Shown: positions 52,193 through 62,205, counted from the stretch's first letter. The stretch is 64,000 bases of DNA from Saccharofermentans sp. (GCA_024403695.1 JAKSRI010000005.1:1-64000); one strand, 5' to 3'. The notes: generated by a model not told the origin, from the letters alone. Made by a program: numbers and translations.

Positions 52193-52260
52193 TAAAATTG
52201 TTTTACTAACGAATTAACAGCGCTATAAGTGCGCTTTTCGATATATATAGAGGTTTTTAT

Positions 52261-53274
52261 ATGGGTTTAGGAATGGAAATTGGTATCGATCTCGGTACTA
52301 GTAGTGTATTGATTTATGTTCGCGGCAAGGGTGTTGTACTTAAAGAACCATCTGTTGTAGCAGTTAATAATAAGTCCGGTAAGGTTTTGGCAGTAGGTGA
52401 GAGCGCTTCTTTGATGCTCGGTAGAACACCAGGTGTAGTAGAGGCTATCAGACCACTTCGTGAGGGTGTTATCTCAGATTTCAGAGCTACAGAAGTAATG
52501 CTTAAGGCATTTATTGGTAGAGTTTGTAGCGGTCTTAGAGCAACTTACTTTAAGCCAACAATCGTTGTATGTGTGCCATCTGTAATTACTCCAGTAGAGC
52601 AGCAGGCTGTAGAGAATGCTTGCCGTCACGCTGGTGCTAAGGATGTTTTTCTTATTAGAGAGCCTATCGCAGCTGCTATCGGTGCTGGTATCGATATTAC
52701 AAAGGCTTGTGGTTCTATGGTAGTAGATATCGGTGGTGGTACTACAGATATTTCCGTTATTTCTCTTTGTGAGCCAGTAGTAGATGCCTCCCTTAAGGTA
52801 GCTGGTGATAAGTTTGATGAGGCTATTATCAAGCACGTTAGACGTAAGCATAATATCCTTATTGGTGAGAAGACAGCTGAGATGCTTAAGATTCAGATCG
52901 GTTGTGCTTACCCAAGAGATGAGGAGTTAACTTTGGACGTTAGAGGACGTAACCTTATCACAGGTCTTCCTTCTACAGTAACAGTATCTTCTACAGAGAT
53001 GCTCGAGGCTCTCGAGGAGCCAGTATCATCTATCTTCGAAGCAGTACACGTTGTACTCGAGAAAACACCACCAGAACTTATGGCTGATATCTCTCAGAGA
53101 GGTATTGTTATGACTGGAGGAGGAGCACTTCTTTATGGTCTCGATAGAATGCTCGCTACTAAGATTGGTATCGACGTATATATTGCTCAGGATCCAATCT
53201 CCTGTGTTGCTATCGGTACAGGTAAGGCTCTTGATATGATGGATAAGTTTGCCGCTCTTGGTGACCAGAGTTAA
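52261..53274 (+). CDS. mreB: MreB/Mbl-family rod-shape actin
   Basis: A 337-residue bacterial actin that guides side-wall synthesis at the inner membrane. The phosphate loops IGIDLGTSSVLIYV and VVDIGGGTTDISVI, REPIAAAIGAGI and the adenosine loop MTGGGALLYGLD are intact. No mreC or mreD follows, so this is a solitary copy of Mbl/MreBH style. AGAGG lies 8 bases before the ATG. It has its own promoter and terminator. Confidence 0.95.
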   Translation: MGLGMEIGIDLGTSSVLIYVRGKGVVLKEPSVVAVNNKSGKVLAVGESASLMLGRTPGVVEAIRPLREGVISDFRATEVMLKAFIGRVCSGLRATYFKPTIVVCVPSVITPVEQQAVENACRHAGAKDVFLIREPIAAAIGAGIDITKACGSMVVDIGGGTTDISVISLCEPVVDASLKVAGDKFDEAIIKHVRRKHNILIGEKTAEMLKIQIGCAYPRDEELTLDVRGRNLITGLPSTVTVSSTEMLEALEEPVSSIFEAVHVVLEKTPPELMADISQRGIVMTGGGALLYGLDRMLATKIGIDVYIAQDPISCVAIGTGKALDMMDKFAALGDQS

Positions 53275-53332
53275 TACATAGACGGATATAAATATTTACA
53301 TCTATCGATAAAGACGATATAAGATTATTCAG

Positions 53333-53366
53333 CCGGTTGTGAGATGTTCACAGCCGGTTTATTTTT
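53333..53366 (+). terminator. Terminator of the mreB-like gene
   Basis: CCGGTTGTGA and TCACAGCCGG form a 10-bp stem (one G-U pair) with a 5-base loop, followed by TTTATTTTT. Confidence 0.88.
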
Positions 53367-53371
53367 GGTGA

Positions 53372-53400
53372 TTGACGACTCAATTTTTAAGATATATAAT
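53372..53400 (+). promoter_or_regulatory. Promoter of rho
   Basis: TTGACG (53372-53377), a 17-base spacer and TATAAT (53395-53400). The leader of about 73 bases holds an ATCCAC/GTGGAT hairpin (53407-53424) followed by T-rich sequence. Confidence 0.8.
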
Positions 53401-53479
53401 CACCTCATCCACAGAGAAGTGGATTAGATAGTATCCCATTTTAGTTTTTATTTTTATCCAACATTTACATGAGGTATTT

Positions 53480-55528
53480 ATGTCAGAGTTAGAACAACTG
53501 ACCTCGAAGTCTAAGGAGGACTTGGCAGCTATTGCTGTACAGTTCGGTGACTTCACTCCAGAAGTAGCAGCAACTAAGACAAAGGAAGAATTGATTGCTG
53601 CTATCACAAGAACACCAATTTCTTCTGAGGAAGATAAGGCTACTAAGAAGCCAGCTAAGAAAACAACTAAGACTGCTTCCAAGACAACAGAGAAGAAACC
53701 AGCTAAGAAGACAAAGGCACCAACTAAGAAAACGGATGAACCTGTAGCTGAAGAAGTTAAGACTGAGGAAGTAAAGGTGGTAGAAGAGACTCCAGTAGAG
53801 AAGACATCTGCTAAGGAGAAGAAGCCTGCTGCAAAGTCAAAGAAGACATCCAAGAAAAAGACAGAAGATGCACCAGCGGTAGAGGCACCAAAGGCTGAGG
53901 CGCCAGAAGCTGAAGCGCCAGCAGAGAAGAAGCCTAAGAAGACTGCACGTAAGTCTAAGAAAGAAACTGCTGAGCCTGCAGCAGACGTTGCAAATGAAGT
54001 TGCAGTTGAACCTGCTACAGAAGTGACAGCAGAAACTCCAGCTGAGGAAGCAAAGCCTGAAGCTCCTGCTAAGAAGACTTCTCGTAAGCCATCCAAGCGT
54101 GGTTCCAAGAAGGTGGCAGAGGAAGCGTCTGCCGAAGAAACTCCAGCTGAGGAGACTGCTTCTGAGACTCCTGTAGAAAATGCACCAGTAGAAGAGGCAA
54201 AGCCAGTTGAAGGTGAGCGTAAGTCACGTGGTCGTAACTCCAGAAAGAGAAGACTCTCATTCGGACCTTCACAGGAAGTAAAGGAAGTTGCAATTCCAGA
54301 GGGAGAACAGCAGGAAGAGGCAAAGGCGGAAGGTGAAGCTGAGGCAGCGCCTGAAGAACCAAAGCAGCCAGAGATTGTATATACAGAGATTGAGGGTATC
54401 CTCTCTATCGGTGGATCAGATAACAAGAATGAGTTCTGCGGATTTGTTCACAAGACTAACTATCTCCCTGGCGAGGAAGATGCATATGTTCCTGGTCAGA
54501 TTATTAAGAGAATGGGACTTCGTCGTGGTGACAAGATTAAGGGTCTTGTTGCTCCTCCACGTGGTAAGGATAAGTACGCTCCACTTCGTAAGGTTCTTGC
54601 AGTTAATGATATCGAGATTCCTGAGGATTCAGACTTCGAGGTAACGAGAAGAAGACCTAAGTTCGAGAATCTTACAGCTGTATATCCTGATCAGAGACTT
54701 ACACTGGAGACATCTAACGAGGATCTTAGCTCCAGAATTATTGATTTGTTCTGTCCTATTGGTAAGGGTCAGAGAGGTATGATTGTATCTCCTCCTAAGG
54801 CAGGTAAGACAGTTCTCATGAAGAGAATCGCTAACTCTATCACTACTAATAGTCCTGACTGTAAGGTAATTGTTCTTCTTATCGATGAGCGTCCTGAGGA
54901 AGTTACAGATATGCAGCGTTCCATTAAGGGTGAGGTTGTATATTCCACATTCGATAAGAGACCAGAGAATCACGTTAGAGTTACAGAGCTTGTTCTCGAG
55001 AGAGCTATGAGACTTGTAGAGCTTGGACAGGATGTTGTAATCCTCCTTGATTCTATGACAAGACTCGGACGAGCATATAACCTTACAGTTTCTCCATCAG
55101 GTCGTACATTGTCCGGTGGTCTCGATCCTGCATCACTTTATGGACCAAAGCGTTTCTTCGGTGCTGCACGTAATATTGAGAATGGCGGATCATTAACAAT
55201 TATCGCTACTGCACTTATTGAGACAGGTTCCAAGATGGATGAGGTTATCTTCGAGGAGTTTAAGGGTACAGGTAACATGGAAGTTGTACTTGACCGTAAG
55301 CTCGCTGACAGAAGAGTATATCCAGCTATCGCAGTTGATAAGTCTGGTACTAGAAGAGAGGATCTTCTCCTTACTCCAGAAGAGCTTGAATCTGTATGGC
55401 TCACACGTAAGGCTATCGCTGATGTTGACACTATTGCAGCTACTGAGGCAGTAATTAATTTCATGAAGAGAACACCAAGTAATTCTTCATTTGTATTATC
55501 TGCAAAAAAATCCTTTTCAGTTGATTGA
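53480..55528 (+). CDS. rho: Transcription termination factor Rho with long charged N-terminal extension
   Basis: A 682-residue hexameric RNA helicase. Residues 1-45 are a Rho N-terminal SAP-like domain ([16 protein letters not shown]). About 50-275 are a low-complexity Lys/Ala/Glu/Pro segment, absent from standard Rho (about 420 residues). The RNA-binding cold-shock-like domain begins near 290 ([18 protein letters not shown]). The ATPase has Walker [26 protein letters not shown] and Walker [22 protein letters not shown] precedes the ATG. The rpmE promoter overlaps its end. Confidence 0.96.
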   Translation: MSELEQLTSKSKEDLAAIAVQFGDFTPEVAATKTKEELIAAITRTPISSEEDKATKKPAKKTTKTASKTTEKKPAKKTKAPTKKTDEPVAEEVKTEEVKVVEETPVEKTSAKEKKPAAKSKKTSKKKTEDAPAVEAPKAEAPEAEAPAEKKPKKTARKSKKETAEPAADVANEVAVEPATEVTAETPAEEAKPEAPAKKTSRKPSKRGSKKVAEEASAEETPAEETASETPVENAPVEEAKPVEGERKSRGRNSRKRRLSFGPSQEVKEVAIPEGEQQEEAKAEGEAEAAPEEPKQPEIVYTEIEGILSIGGSDNKNEFCGFVHKTNYLPGEEDAYVPGQIIKRMGLRRGDKIKGLVAPPRGKDKYAPLRKVLAVNDIEIPEDSDFEVTRRRPKFENLTAVYPDQRLTLETSNEDLSSRIIDLFCPIGKGQRGMIVSPPKAGKTVLMKRIANSITTNSPDCKVIVLLIDERPEEVTDMQRSIKGEVVYSTFDKRPENHVRVTELVLERAMRLVELGQDVVILLDSMTRLGRAYNLTVSPSGRTLSGGLDPASLYGPKRFFGAARNIENGGSLTIIATALIETGSKMDEVIFEEFKGTGNMEVVLDRKLADRRVYPAIAVDKSGTRREDLLLTPEELESVWLTRKAIADVDTIAATEAVINFMKRTPSNSSFVLSAKKSFSVD

Positions 55529-55553
55529 CAATAGGGGACAAATAAAGTAATAT
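55525..55553 (+). promoter_or_regulatory. Promoter of rpmE
   Basis: TTGACA (55525-55530), a 17-base spacer and TAATAT (55548-55553). It starts within the stop codon region of rho. Confidence 0.82.
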
Positions 55554-55627
55554 AGCCAAGTTACTATAAATCCGGTATGACATACATAGTCTGATATGCG
55601 TCATATCTTTGATAAGAGGTGAAAATT

Positions 55628-55828
55628 ATGAAGAACGACATCCATCCTAAGACATTTACTACAACAGTAAAGTGCGCATGTGGTAATACATTCGAGACAA
55701 TCTCTACTAAGGAAGAGCTCCGTGTAGATATCTGCTCTATGTGCCACCCATTCTATACAGGTAAGCAGAAGCTTGTTGATGCAGGCGGACGTGTTGATAA
55801 GTTCAACAAGAGAATGGGAAGAGCTTAA
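55628..55828 (+). CDS. rpmE: 50S ribosomal protein L31
   Basis: A 66-residue large-subunit protein. It has the zinc-binding cysteines ([14 protein letters not shown] and [15 protein letters not shown]), so it is the C+ form used when zinc is sufficient. AGAGGTG lies 6-7 bases before the ATG at 55628; a GTG at 55619 in the same frame is part of that ribosome site. A strong promoter and a terminator flank it. Confidence 0.96.
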   Translation: MKNDIHPKTFTTTVKCACGNTFETISTKEELRVDICSMCHPFYTGKQKLVDAGGRVDKFNKRMGRA

Positions 55829-55850
55829 TTCTTACTATTTCAGAATTGAT

Positions 55851-55876
55851 ATCCCCGTTGGCTTTGGGTCAGCGGG
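55851..55876 (+). terminator. Terminator of rpmE
   Basis: ATCCCCGTTG and CAGCGGGGAT form a 10-bp stem (one G-U pair), followed by TTTTTTT. Confidence 0.93.
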
Positions 55877-55999
55877 GATTTTTTTATCAAAAGAAACATA
55901 ATTGTAGTGATGATATTACACAATTCACTCAATCTGCCTTAGGTTGTAGTGTATAATCACATCATAAAGTGAAAACTGTGCACATTATGGGAGTAACAA

Positions 56000-57025
56000 A
56001 TGAGCAAGAAAGAATTAAAAGAGAAGGCAAACGACGTTAAGTCAGTTAAGCCTATAAAGAAAACTACAATTGGTGGTCAGGCTCTTATCGAAGGAATCAT
56101 GATGGTTGGTCCAGAGAGAACATCCATGGCAGTTCGTAAGGGTGACGGCACTATCTATATCGAGGAAATCAAGCAGAGTGACAGAGTTACATTCTTTGAG
56201 AAAGTTCCTTTTGTAAGAGGATGTATCAGATTCTATAAGATGCTTGTTAAGGGTACAGATGCACTTATGAAGTCAGCCGATATCTCTGAGGAGGGTGCTC
56301 CTGAGAAGACACTCGCAGAGGGTGAGGAAGCTCCTAAGAAGTCTGCACTCGATGAGTTCGCAGAGAAGCACTACAACTTTATGCTTATCCTCTCAGTAAT
56401 CCTTGGAATCTGCATTAGTGTAGGACTTTTCCTTCTTCTTCCATGGCTTATTACATACCTTGGCAGCAAGCTCCTCGAGGAGTTTATGACATTGCCAACA
56501 TGGATGCCAATTGCCATGAATATTGTCGAGGGTATTCTTCGTATCTGCATCTTCTTCATTTATCTTAGACTCGCATCTAAGATTGATGGTATTAGCAGAG
56601 TATGGAGATATCACGGCGCTGAGCACAAGACAATCGCATGCTACGAGGCTGGTGAGCCACTTACAGTAGAGAACATCAAGAAGCACACAAGATTCCACCC
56701 ACGTTGTGGTACAGCTTTCATGTTCATCGTAATGGCTATCTCTATTCTTGTTTATACAATTGCAGGAATCATTATCGGCAAGGACAGCGGCCTTATTAAT
56801 TTCGCTATTCGAATAATCTTCATTCCTATCATTTGTGGTATCTCATTTGAGATCCTCAGAGTTGTTGGTAAGAACGATGACAAGCCTTTCTTCCATGCGC
56901 TTAGTAAGCCAGGTTTGTGGCTCCAGAAGTTTACAACAGCTGAGCCAGATGACTCCATGATCGAGATTGCTATCGCAGCTATGCAGGCAGTAATTCCGGA
57001 GAATGCGGAAGATGACATCTGGTAA
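56000..57025 (+). CDS. yqhQ: DUF1385 membrane protein YqhQ
   Basis: A 341-residue membrane protein of the DUF1385 family, which commonly precedes prmC in Clostridia. The signature is TTIGGQALIEGIMMVGPERTSMAVR, then RVWRYHGAEHKTIACYEAGEPLTVENI and HPRCGTAF. Four to five membrane segments lie between about 128 and 290. Metal-type residues (HGAEHK, HPRCG) suggest an enzyme, but the function is unknown. A TATAAT lies at 55952-55957. The 3' end overlaps prmC. Confidence 0.93.
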   Translation: MSKKELKEKANDVKSVKPIKKTTIGGQALIEGIMMVGPERTSMAVRKGDGTIYIEEIKQSDRVTFFEKVPFVRGCIRFYKMLVKGTDALMKSADISEEGAPEKTLAEGEEAPKKSALDEFAEKHYNFMLILSVILGICISVGLFLLLPWLITYLGSKLLEEFMTLPTWMPIAMNIVEGILRICIFFIYLRLASKIDGISRVWRYHGAEHKTIACYEAGEPLTVENIKKHTRFHPRCGTAFMFIVMAISILVYTIAGIIIGKDSGLINFAIRIIFIPIICGISFEILRVVGKNDDKPFFHALSKPGLWLQKFTTAEPDDSMIEIAIAAMQAVIPENAEDDIW

Positions 57026-57884
57026 TCTTCATAACGATAGTATTAAAGAATTAATTGAGGCGGGCATTGATAAAGACGATGCCCGTTTTGATATTGAGCT
57101 CCTTGAAGACCTTCTCGTGAAGCAGGGAGAGGACGCATTTCGTGCCGGGGTGACAAGACGCGCGCAGGGCGAACCTCTTGCTTACATATTAGGTGAGAGG
57201 GCTTTTTATAAGGACGTGTTTAAGGTGGTGCCAGGAGTGCTCGTGCCACGAAATGACACGGAACTTCTCGTGGAGACGGCATTGCGTTTTATGGGACTTC
57301 TGGACTTTCCTATGGGCGACGTGGCGAAAGTGACTGTCGGCGACGTAACTGACGGGTTCACAGCTATAGATTTGTGTACGGGTACAGGTTGCATCGGTAT
57401 CAGCATCGCGAACGAGGCTGTTAGTAAGGGAAAGTCTGTTAAGACGACCATGTGTGATTTATCTCCAGTTGCCCTTAGTTGTGCTCAGGATAATGCTTCC
57501 ACTGTCGCTAAAGCACCTGTTCAGGTAAAAGAATTCGATGTGCTTAATGGGGATTATTCTACGCTCGTAGAAGGTGAGGCTGACATTATAGTTTCTAATC
57601 CTCCTTATATAACAGACGAGGAAATGGAAGAGCTTCCTTATGATGTAAAAAACTATGAGCCTGACATGGCCCTTCGTGCTGCTGATAACGGTCTTGAATT
57701 CTATAAAGCAATCGCCGCTAAAGCTATGCCGATTCTTAAGAACACAGGAATGCTGGCTGTAGAGCACGGTTATCTTCAGGGGGAAGCTGTTCGCGATATA
57801 TTTGCACAGGAAGGGTATATTGATATTTTGACTCTCAAGGATTATGGTGGTAATGACAGGGTTACACTCGGGAGGAAAATGTAA
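57003..57884 (+). CDS. prmC: Release factor glutamine methyltransferase PrmC
   Basis: A 293-residue SAM-dependent methyltransferase that modifies the GGQ glutamine of peptide release factors. The N-terminal helical domain ends at PLAYILGERAFYKDVF, followed by VPRNDTELLVETAL, the SAM loop AIDLCTGTGCIGISIA and the catalytic VSNPPYITDEEME. The start is either ATG 57003 or ATG 57012; both lie inside the end of yqhQ, so the genes are coupled. Its stop overlaps the next ATG. Confidence 0.94.
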   Translation: MRKMTSGNLHNDSIKELIEAGIDKDDARFDIELLEDLLVKQGEDAFRAGVTRRAQGEPLAYILGERAFYKDVFKVVPGVLVPRNDTELLVETALRFMGLLDFPMGDVAKVTVGDVTDGFTAIDLCTGTGCIGISIANEAVSKGKSVKTTMCDLSPVALSCAQDNASTVAKAPVQVKEFDVLNGDYSTLVEGEADIIVSNPPYITDEEMEELPYDVKNYEPDMALRAADNGLEFYKAIAAKAMPILKNTGMLAVEHGYLQGEAVRDIFAQEGYIDILTLKDYGGNDRVTLGRKM

Positions 57885-58099
57885 TGGCAGGAAAGTTCTT
57901 TCTGTTTAAATATGAAGAGGGCGATATAGTTACAACTCGTAAAAAACACCCCTGCGGTGCTTCATCTTGGAAGCTTACAAGGGTGGGTGCTGACTGTAAA
58001 ATGGTTTGTACTGGTTGTGAACGACAGATGGTTGTTCAAAGACCTCAGCTGGAAAAGATGACCGCTCAGGTTAACCGAGGATCAGAGCTCTTCAAGTGA
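57884..58099 (+). CDS. DUF951 domain-containing protein
   Basis: A 71-residue basic protein with the DUF951 pattern: GDIVTTRKKHPCG..SWKLTRVGADCKMVCTGCERQMVV. Cysteines in HPCG and VCTGC suggest a zinc-bound beta fold. The function is unknown. GGGAGG lies upstream and the ATG overlaps the prmC stop by one base. The last 18 bases overlap the convergent gene. Confidence 0.88.
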   Translation: MAGKFFLFKYEEGDIVTTRKKHPCGASSWKLTRVGADCKMVCTGCERQMVVQRPQLEKMTAQVNRGSELFK

Positions 58100-58942
58100 C
58101 TGAGACACACAGATGTGTCTTCCATCAACATCTTCAAATACGAACTGTCTGTTGGTCTCTGCTTTTACAGCAGACTCGGCTTCAGGCAGTTCTTCTGTTA
58201 TTGTAACGCAATTGTTTTTCAATTCATTCTGAAGCATAAATGGCTCAGATGCATAGATATAGAAATCGTACTTGATGGCAGTATGATTTCTAAGTGGTTC
58301 TGCCGCCACTCCTTCGCCTGGGCAGAGGATGATGCAGATGTTATCTCTTGTAAGTCTTATGTGTGGCATGGATTCATCTGAGAGGTGAACAGCCTTGAAT
58401 CCGCACTTTGTCTCGTAGAAGAGAGAAGTAGCGAGGGGGTCCTTGCACACGAAGATGGATGCTGCCGCGTTCATGAGGTGGAGAGCAGAGCCGCTTTCGG
58501 AAGCGTTCTCGTTAGTGGCCTCTTCCTCGTTTGCCTCTAACGCACCCCCTTCAGTGTTGAATTTGAAGTCGAGAAGTGGCTTGAGAAATGCCTTCTCGTG
58601 GTCGTCAAGGGATGACATTACTTTCTGACGCTCGTTAATCTGATCCATAGTGATGGAGGCAGGAATGTCCTTAAGATAATCCAGCTTAGAGCAGTACTCA
58701 CAAAGACTCTTGAATCTGATATAAAGTGGCAGGATGTCGTTGCAGGAAGCAGGCAGGTTAGTCTCTCCATGAAGGAACATCATGCCGTACTCTACAGCCT
58801 GTGGTGGAAGCGCTGCGAAGAGCTTGTTAAGGAACATCATCTCGGAGATGGAATCATTATGACAACCACCCGCCATAATGGACTGCTCTAATGTGTCAAA
58901 AACTTTATTGATATCGTGCTTTGGATAGCGACTTACGTACAT
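58082..58942 (-). CDS. Two-part protein with glyoxalase/VOC-like C-terminal domain
   Basis: A 286-residue protein. The first 130 residues are helical with no family I recognise. A spacer rich in Glu/Asn/Ser follows (about 135-155). The C-terminal part (about 160-286) reads like a VOC (glyoxalase-type) domain: DPLATSLFYETKCGFKAVHLS..., YDFYIYASEPFML and NRQFVFEDVDGRHICVSQ. A TTG at 58957 is possible, but GAGG is spaced for the ATG at 58942. It is convergent with the DUF951 gene. Confidence 0.72.
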   Translation of the reverse strand: MYVSRYPKHDINKVFDTLEQSIMAGGCHNDSISEMMFLNKLFAALPPQAVEYGMMFLHGETNLPASCNDILPLYIRFKSLCEYCSKLDYLKDIPASITMDQINERQKVMSSLDDHEKAFLKPLLDFKFNTEGGALEANEEEATNENASESGSALHLMNAAASIFVCKDPLATSLFYETKCGFKAVHLSDESMPHIRLTRDNICIILCPGEGVAAEPLRNHTAIKYDFYIYASEPFMLQNELKNNCVTITEELPEAESAVKAETNRQFVFEDVDGRHICVSQSLEEL

Positions 58943-59029
58943 TTGTGCAAACCTCAATTGAATAATTTGTTATTAAGTAATATTATAGGTTTCCGTAGCA
59001 AAAATGAACACAAATTTCAGGGATTCGTT

Positions 59030-59512
59030 ATGAAAAAAGATATTAAGAAAACTAATGCCATGAGAATGCTTGATAAGGCTAATGTGCCTTATGAAGTCAT
59101 GGAGTATGAATATGACGAGAATGATCTGGATGGTCATCATGTTGCAGAGTTCTTCGGAACTGCCTACGAAGAGGTGTTTAAGACTCTAGTAACTAAGGGT
59201 GCCAGCGGTGAATATTATGTTTACTGCCTCAGCGTTGATTCTGAGATTGACCTTAAGAAAGCAGCTGCTGTGGCAGGAGAGAAGAGAGTCGAGATGATTC
59301 ACGTTAAGGAGCTTCTTCCACTTACAGGTTATATCAGAGGGGGCTGCTCTCCTGTAGGCATGAAGAAGAAGTTTAAGACATTCTTCGATGAGATGATCGA
59401 GCTTATTGATGTTATTTATGTGAGTGGCGGACAGCGTGGCGTGCAATTAAAGCTTGCACCAAAGGACCTTTTGGAGTATACCGAAGGGGTTGTTGCTGAC
59501 TTTACAGCTTGA
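59030..59512 (+). CDS. ybaK: Cys-tRNA(Pro) deacylase (YbaK/EbsC family)
   Basis: A 160-residue trans-editing enzyme that removes cysteine from mischarged tRNA-Pro. Family motifs are TNAMRMLDKANVPYEVMEYEYDE, EEVFKTLVTKG, LKKAAAVAGEKRVEM and LTGYIRGGCSPVGMKK with the catalytic lysine region. AGGG lies upstream of the ATG at 59030. It is followed after 10 bases by the antiporter gene. Confidence 0.94.
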   Translation: MKKDIKKTNAMRMLDKANVPYEVMEYEYDENDLDGHHVAEFFGTAYEEVFKTLVTKGASGEYYVYCLSVDSEIDLKKAAAVAGEKRVEMIHVKELLPLTGYIRGGCSPVGMKKKFKTFFDEMIELIDVIYVSGGQRGVQLKLAPKDLLEYTEGVVADFTA

Positions 59513-59522
59513 AGAGGTTTAT

Positions 59523-60734
59523 ATGGAGAAGTATGAAGTATTTAAGTTCCTTGCAGTAATTATTGTATTTGCAAAGATTTTTGGAATCGGAGCTCGTAAG
59601 CTTAAGGCTCCACAGGTAACAGGTGAGATCATCGCAGGTCTCATTATCGGACCATCAGTTCTTGGTCTTATCCATCTTAAAGGTCCGGATGGAGCCCCTA
59701 ATGATATCGGTATTTTCTTGGGGCAGATGGCAGAGATTGGTGTTATGCTTCTCATGTTTACAGCCGGTCTCGAGACAAGAATTTCTGAACTTAAGAAAAC
59801 GGGTGTTAAAGCGCTTCTCATCGCGTGTGCGGGTGTGTTTATTCCGCTTGTAAGTGGTACTTTGCTTTACATGGGCTACTACGGTGCGGCACCATGGGGT
59901 TCCGAGAAGTTCTATGAGGCACTCTTTATCGGTCTCATCCTTACAGCGACTTCCGTTAGTATTACTGTGCAGGCTTTGCGCGAAATGGGCAAGCTTTCTA
60001 CAACAGTTGGAACTACTATCTTAAGTGCGGCTATTATCGATGACGTTATCGGTATCCTTGTTCTCACAATCGCAATGGGTTTCAGAGATCCTACACAGAA
60101 TATCGGTGAGACACTTCTCATGACAGGGCTCTTCTTCCTTTTTGCAATTGTTGTTGGTTTTATTATCTATCATATTGTTAAGAAGATTGATGTAATGCAC
60201 CCACATACAAGACGTATTCCTATTATCGGTCTCGCACTCTGTTTCTCTTTGTCTTATATCGCGGAAGCATACTTTGGTGTAGCCGATATTACTGGTGCGT
60301 TTATTGCCGGTGTTATCCTCAGTTCTCTTAAGGATTCTGACTATATTTCTCGTAAGATGGATATCAATTCATATATGATTTTTGGACCTGTATTCTTCGC
60401 AAGTATCGGTTTGCAGACAGATATTACTAACCTTAATGCGAATATTTTGTTGTTCTCATTGTTGTTTGTGATTGTTGGTCTTGGTTCCAAGATTGTTGGT
60501 TGTGGACTTGTGTCCAGATGCCTTGGTTTTAAGGGAAGCGATCCAGTTAAGATTGGTGTGGGTATGATGACAAGAGGTGAGGTAGCACTTATCGTAGCTC
60601 AGAGAGGATTAAGCCTCGGAGTTCTGGATAGCCGTTACTTTACATCAGTTATCCTTCTTATCATTATCAGTTCTATTGCGACTCCAATTATCCTTAAGAC
60701 AATTTACGCCCGCGATGAAGCGAAAGCCAAATAA
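59523..60734 (+). CDS. CPA2-family cation/proton antiporter
   Basis: A 403-residue membrane transporter with about 12-13 hydrophobic segments, exchanging Na+ or K+ for protons. The core LTATSVSITVQALREMGKLST and SAAIIDDVIGILVLTIAMG holds the paired ion-binding aspartates. FGPVFFASIGLQTDI and MMTRGEVALIVAQRGLSLG are also typical. No C-terminal RCK/TrkA-N domain is present. GAAGAGG precedes the ATG. It lies 43 bases before murC. Confidence 0.92.
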   Translation: MEKYEVFKFLAVIIVFAKIFGIGARKLKAPQVTGEIIAGLIIGPSVLGLIHLKGPDGAPNDIGIFLGQMAEIGVMLLMFTAGLETRISELKKTGVKALLIACAGVFIPLVSGTLLYMGYYGAAPWGSEKFYEALFIGLILTATSVSITVQALREMGKLSTTVGTTILSAAIIDDVIGILVLTIAMGFRDPTQNIGETLLMTGLFFLFAIVVGFIIYHIVKKIDVMHPHTRRIPIIGLALCFSLSYIAEAYFGVADITGAFIAGVILSSLKDSDYISRKMDINSYMIFGPVFFASIGLQTDITNLNANILLFSLLFVIVGLGSKIVGCGLVSRCLGFKGSDPVKIGVGMMTRGEVALIVAQRGLSLGVLDSRYFTSVILLIIISSIATPIILKTIYARDEAKAK

Positions 60735-60777
60735 TATAGTATAATTAATTCTATTAGACTAATTAGAGGTAATAGAT

Positions 60778-62205
60778 ATGACTGATATTCAGCTTAATTC
60801 TTTGGAAAAAGGCGCACGTATATATTTTGTAGGCATTGGCGGAATCTCCATGAGCGGACTCGCTATTCTTGCAAAGGGGTATGGATTTGATGTCGGAGGT
60901 TCTGATATGAATCCTTCCGAGAGAACAGAGATGTTGGCATCCAAGGGTATTAAGATTTATAACACTCAGGAAGCTGCTAATATCATCGAGTTCCAGCCTG
61001 ACTATATTGTTAAGACTGCTGCTATTCTTCCTAAGAATAAGGAGCTCGCACAGGCCCTCGAGATGGGTATTACAGTGTTTGATAGATCTGAGTTCCTTGG
61101 TGTTATCACTAATAGCTATCAGAAGGTTATTAACATCTCTGGTACTCATGGTAAGACAACAACTACTTCTATGACTTCCATGATGCTCATCGAGTCTGGT
61201 ATCGATCCTACTGTTCATCTTGGTGCTGATCTTGATATCTTTAATGGAACAGTTCGCCTCGGTGGTAACAGAGATATGCTCGTATCTGAGGCGTGTGAGT
61301 TTAAGCAGTCATTCCTTCAGTTCAGATCAACTACAGCTGCTATTACTAATATTGATCACGATCACGTTGATTGCTATCCAACACTTCAGGATGTTATTGA
61401 CGTATTTGCTAAGTTTACAGATAACACAGATGACGACGGTTTTGTGGTAGTAAATGCTGCTGATAAGAACTGTCTTAAGGCTATCGAGCAGGCAAAGGAA
61501 GCACACGCAGCTGCTGGTCGTAAGATGCCAACAGTAATTACTTTTGCTGCTGATGAAAGCGATGCTGACTTCACAGCTGCTAATATCGAGTTTATCGAGG
61601 GTCATCCAGCTTTTGATATTATGTTTAAGGGAGAGTCTCTTGGTAGAACACAGCTTCGTATTCCAGGAAGTCATAATATTTCAAATGCACTTACTGCATC
61701 AGCATGTGCTTACCTTAATGGTGCAGCTCCAGAGGCTATTATTAAGGCTCTTAACGAGTTCGGCGGTGCTGATGGCAGATATACTATCAAGGGTCAGTAC
61801 AAGGGCTGTGATGTAGTTGTAGACTACGCTCATCACCCAACTGCAGCACGTGTTACTATCGAGGCTGCAAGTCATATGCCACACAATAATATTCTTGTTG
61901 TGTTCCAGCCTTTGACATTCAATCGTACAAAAATGCTCTTTGAAGATTATGTAACATCTTTGCTTCCATGTCGTAAGATTCTTTTTGCAGAGATTTTTTC
62001 TGATCGTGAGATTAACACAGGTGAGATTTCCAGTAAGGATATTTCCGATGAGATTAATAAGCGTGGTGGAGACTCTGAGTTCTTTGCTGACAAGGCTGAT
62101 CTTAAGGCAAGAATCGATGAGCTTATCGAGCCAGGTGATATTATTCTTATCCTCGGACCTGAAGATATCAGACACATGGGTGATGAATTGTGCCCTAAGG
62201 CATAA
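60778..62205 (+). CDS. murC: UDP-N-acetylmuramate--L-alanine ligase
   Basis: A 475-residue ATP-dependent ligase adding L-Ala to UDP-MurNAc, the first peptide step of peptidoglycan precursor synthesis. The N-terminal dinucleotide-like fold (YFVGIGGISMSGLAILA...GSD), P-loop ISGTHGKTTTTSM, NIDHDHVDCY and DYAHHPTA are intact. AGAGGT lies 9 bases before the ATG, and a TATAAT is at 60740-60745. The unknown membrane protein gene follows after 9 bases. Confidence 0.96.
   Translation: MTDIQLNSLEKGARIYFVGIGGISMSGLAILAKGYGFDVGGSDMNPSERTEMLASKGIKIYNTQEAANIIEFQPDYIVKTAAILPKNKELAQALEMGITVFDRSEFLGVITNSYQKVINISGTHGKTTTTSMTSMMLIESGIDPTVHLGADLDIFNGTVRLGGNRDMLVSEACEFKQSFLQFRSTTAAITNIDHDHVDCYPTLQDVIDVFAKFTDNTDDDGFVVVNAADKNCLKAIEQAKEAHAAAGRKMPTVITFAADESDADFTAANIEFIEGHPAFDIMFKGESLGRTQLRIPGSHNISNALTASACAYLNGAAPEAIIKALNEFGGADGRYTIKGQYKGCDVVVDYAHHPTAARVTIEAASHMPHNNILVVFQPLTFNRTKMLFEDYVTSLLPCRKILFAEIFSDREINTGEISSKDISDEINKRGGDSEFFADKADLKARIDELIEPGDIILILGPEDIRHMGDELCPKA

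Noticed and set aside
53401..53476. Anti-ribosome-site ACCTCAT at 53402-53408 complementary to ATGAGGT before rho, hinting at a leader switch
   Set aside because: The promoter puts the transcription start near 53406, so most of the left arm is not transcribed.
53380..54426. Long minus-strand frame opposite rho
   Set aside because: Its Ser/Ala-rich sequence is the mirror of the Lys/Ala/Glu low-complexity part of rho; no ribosome site or promoter.
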